Source: Actinomycetota bacterium
Lineage (GTDB): Bacteria > Actinomycetota > Acidimicrobiia > Spongiisociales > ZC4RG35
NCBI GenBank assembly: GCA_003242515.1
Contig: QGUS01000113.1
Location: 1 to 5,935, forward strand
Direction of reading: 5' to 3'
DNA length: 5,935 nt
The notes under the pieces are model-generated. The model was not told where the DNA came from. It worked only from the letters and a program-made list of their open reading frames with translations, and ran no database searches. The translations under genes were made by a program, and so were the position numbers. This document shows positions 4,845 to 5,935 of this stretch, piece by piece; the first letter of the stretch is position 1; each line of letters starts with the position of its first letter.

Positions 4845-5621
4845 ATGGAGATCACGGTTCCCGGAAAGGTCGCACTGGTCACCGGAGCCAGCCGCGGGAT
4901 CGGCCTGGCCACCGCCCTCGAGCTGGCGCGGAGCGGGGCGAAGGGGGTGACCATCACCGCGCGCAAGGAGGAGACGATCGCCGCGGCGAGACAGGAGATG
5001 GTGGACGCCGGGATACCCGAGGACGCCATCCTGGCCATCGCCGCCCGGGCCGACTCCGAGGAGGACGCCGGAGCAGCCGTCGGCGCCACCGTGGAGCGCT
5101 TCGGCTCCCTGGATATCCTGATCAACAACGCCGGCACCAATCCCGCCTTCGGCAACCTCATGGAGGTCGATCTCGGCGCCCTCGACAAGACCTGGGCCGT
5201 GAACATGAGGGCGCCGCTGCTGTGGGTCCGGGCGGCCTACGAGGCGTGGATGGGGGAGCACGGCGGCTCGGTCGTCAACGTCGCCTCCGTCGCCGGGATC
5301 CGCCCCAGCGCCTTGATGGGCGCGTACAACGTCTCCAAGGCGGGTCTCATCCACCTCACGCGCCAGCTGGCCCTGGAGCTCGCGCCGAGGATCCGCGTGA
5401 ACGCGGTCGCCCCGGGCGTGGTGCGGACCCGTCTCGCCGGAGCGCTGCTCGAGAACGAGGACATGACCGCCCGGTTGCACCCGCTGGGCCGGGTCGGCGA
5501 GCCCGAGGACGTCTCCCGGCTCATCGTCTACCTGGCGTCCGACGCGGCGTCGTGGATGACCGGGGCCATCGTGCCCATCGACGGCGGCGTCGTGGGCGCG
5601 TCCTCGTCGGGCATCTCCTGA
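4845..5621 (+). CDS. Short-chain dehydrogenase/reductase (classical SDR, FabG-like)
   Basis: A 258-residue classical SDR. It has the Rossmann cofactor motif TGASRGIG (13-20), NNAG (94-97), and the catalytic tetrad N120, S148, Y161 and K165 (YxxxK with the normal 13-residue spacing from Ser). It continues with the RVNAVAPG segment (184-191) and ends with GAIVPIDGG (240-248), which closes FabG-type proteins. Arg40-Lys41 at the end of beta-2 suggests NADP(H) rather than NAD(H). Length is normal and no residue of the active site is missing. It is a cytoplasmic oxidoreductase of an alcohol/ketone or 3-oxoacyl substrate that the sequence does not identify. FabG in fatty acid synthesis is less likely because no acyl-carrier genes are nearby. 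It is divergent from padR, so it may belong to the PadR response, and convergent with the MFS fragment 19 nt away. Confidence 0.92.
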   Translation: MEITVPGKVALVTGASRGIGLATALELARSGAKGVTITARKEETIAAARQEMVDAGIPEDAILAIAARADSEEDAGAAVGATVERFGSLDILINNAGTNPAFGNLMEVDLGALDKTWAVNMRAPLLWVRAAYEAWMGEHGGSVVNVASVAGIRPSALMGAYNVSKAGLIHLTRQLALELAPRIRVNAVAPGVVRTRLAGALLENEDMTARLHPLGRVGEPEDVSRLIVYLASDAASWMTGAIVPIDGGVVGASSSGIS

Positions 5622-5640
5622 CGGCCGGCCCCGACCGGGT

Positions 5641-5901
5641 TCAGACGGGCTCGGCGTTGCGCAGCGGCATGGCGCTGAGCAGCACCACCAGGACCGTCGC
5701 CAGCACCAGCAGGCGGTAGTCGATCACGGCCAGCAGGCCTGCGGAGATCGCCAGGACCCCGGTCTGCGGGGCGTTGAGCAGCAGGTTGGCGGCCGCGGAG
5801 GTCCGGCCCTGCAGCTCCGGGGGTGTGAGGCGCTGCCGGATCGTCGTGTACCCCACGATGATCCAGGGGATCCCCAGACCCATCACCAGGAGGTTATAAA
5901 A
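5641..5901 (-). pseudogene. MFS transporter, C-terminal end (broken or cut at right edge)
   Basis: The last 87 codons of a major facilitator permease, ending at 5641. Visible are part of a membrane helix (NLLVMGLGIPWIIVGYTTIR), the cytoplasmic loop QRLTPPELQGRTSAAANLL typical of MFS efflux proteins (MFS_3/EntS-like), then two hydrophobic helices, PQTGVLAISAGLLAVI and YRLLVLATVLVVLLSAMPL, and a short tail RNAEPV. These match helices 10-12 of a 12-helix protein. The rest should continue to the right, but codon by codon the frame meets TAG at 5902-5904, and the sequence there turns AT-rich and no longer looks membrane-like. The internal GTG at 5886 would begin in mid-helix and is not a credible start. 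So the gene is interrupted, or the contig end is wrong. Substrate unknown; likely drug or siderophore-type efflux. Confidence 0.7.
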
Positions 5902-5935
5902 CTATGCAGCGCCGGACAAATAAAGAGGGGACATA
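5894..5935. other. AT-rich tail of different composition
   Basis: The final 42 bases contain 17 G or C, against roughly 70% in the rest of the window, and the MFS reading frame stops inside them. On the plus strand AGGAGG (5888-5893, itself part of the MFS codons) precedes ATG at 5904 by 10 nt, opening a short frame MQRRTNKEGT that runs off the edge. I do not recognise it. It may be the tip of an inserted element or a chimeric contig end. Confidence 0.5.

Noticed and set aside
4733..5206. Long N-terminal extension of the PadR frame
   Set aside because: It runs antisense through the SDR gene and through the operator dyad, and looks like the low-complexity Ser/Arg/Ala sequence of an opposite-strand frame.
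4641..5480. Open minus-strand frame opposite the SDR gene
   Set aside because: It is antisense to a complete SDR with an intact active site, and its product is low-complexity Gly/Asp/Arg sequence.
5622..5640. Possible terminator between the SDR and MFS genes
   Set aside because: Only a 4-bp CCGG pairing is seen and there is no T-tract, which is too weak to call.

Overview
The window is a compact, GC-rich stretch (about 70% G+C by eye, strong G/C third-position bias) that reads like an actinobacterial chromosome. Supporting signs are a DevR/DosR-like response regulator, a DrrA/DrrB-type ABC exporter, and several genes that appear to be leaderless, with a TANNNT -10 hexamer only 7-9 nt before the start codon. 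The species cannot be named from the sequence.

Layout. Positions 1-334 (minus) hold the N-terminal part of a GAF-domain sensor kinase, cut by the window edge and resembling DevS/DosT. Divergent from it, 369-1049 (plus) encodes a NarL/LuxR-type response regulator very like DevR. Convergent with that is a universal stress protein (1082-1591, minus). Divergent from the stress protein is an FMN-binding flavin-reductase-domain protein (1645-2151, plus). A kinase, a DevR-like regulator and a Usp side by side recall the mycobacterial dormancy locus, so a redox, hypoxia or energy-stress module is a reasonable inference.

The second block lies on the minus strand: a PadR-family repressor (4109-4732), then a two-gene ABC exporter, ATPase (2961-3956) and ABC-2 permease (2188-2964), joined by an ATGA overlap. 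Divergent from padR is a short-chain dehydrogenase/reductase (4845-5621, plus). A perfect 18-bp inverted repeat with a 4-nt spacer (4736-4775) sits between them and is the likely PadR operator. It probably controls padR, perhaps the exporter by read-through, and possibly the SDR. The window ends with the C-terminal end of an MFS transporter (5641-5901, minus), whose frame is broken where the composition abruptly becomes AT-richer.

Most notable: (i) the perfect operator-like dyad; (ii) a compensated frameshift in the ABC ATPase that puts the Q-loop Gln out of frame although a VPQASG Q-loop is encoded in the neighbouring frame; (iii) a G-run at the left edge where one more base would restore a DevS-like haem-ligand His; (iv) the broken MFS gene with an AT-rich tail. 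Items (ii)-(iv) may be assembly errors or real lesions. I see no tRNA, rRNA, CRISPR array or complete mobile element, and no clear novel multi-gene system. There is no gene-free stretch longer than about 155 bases.
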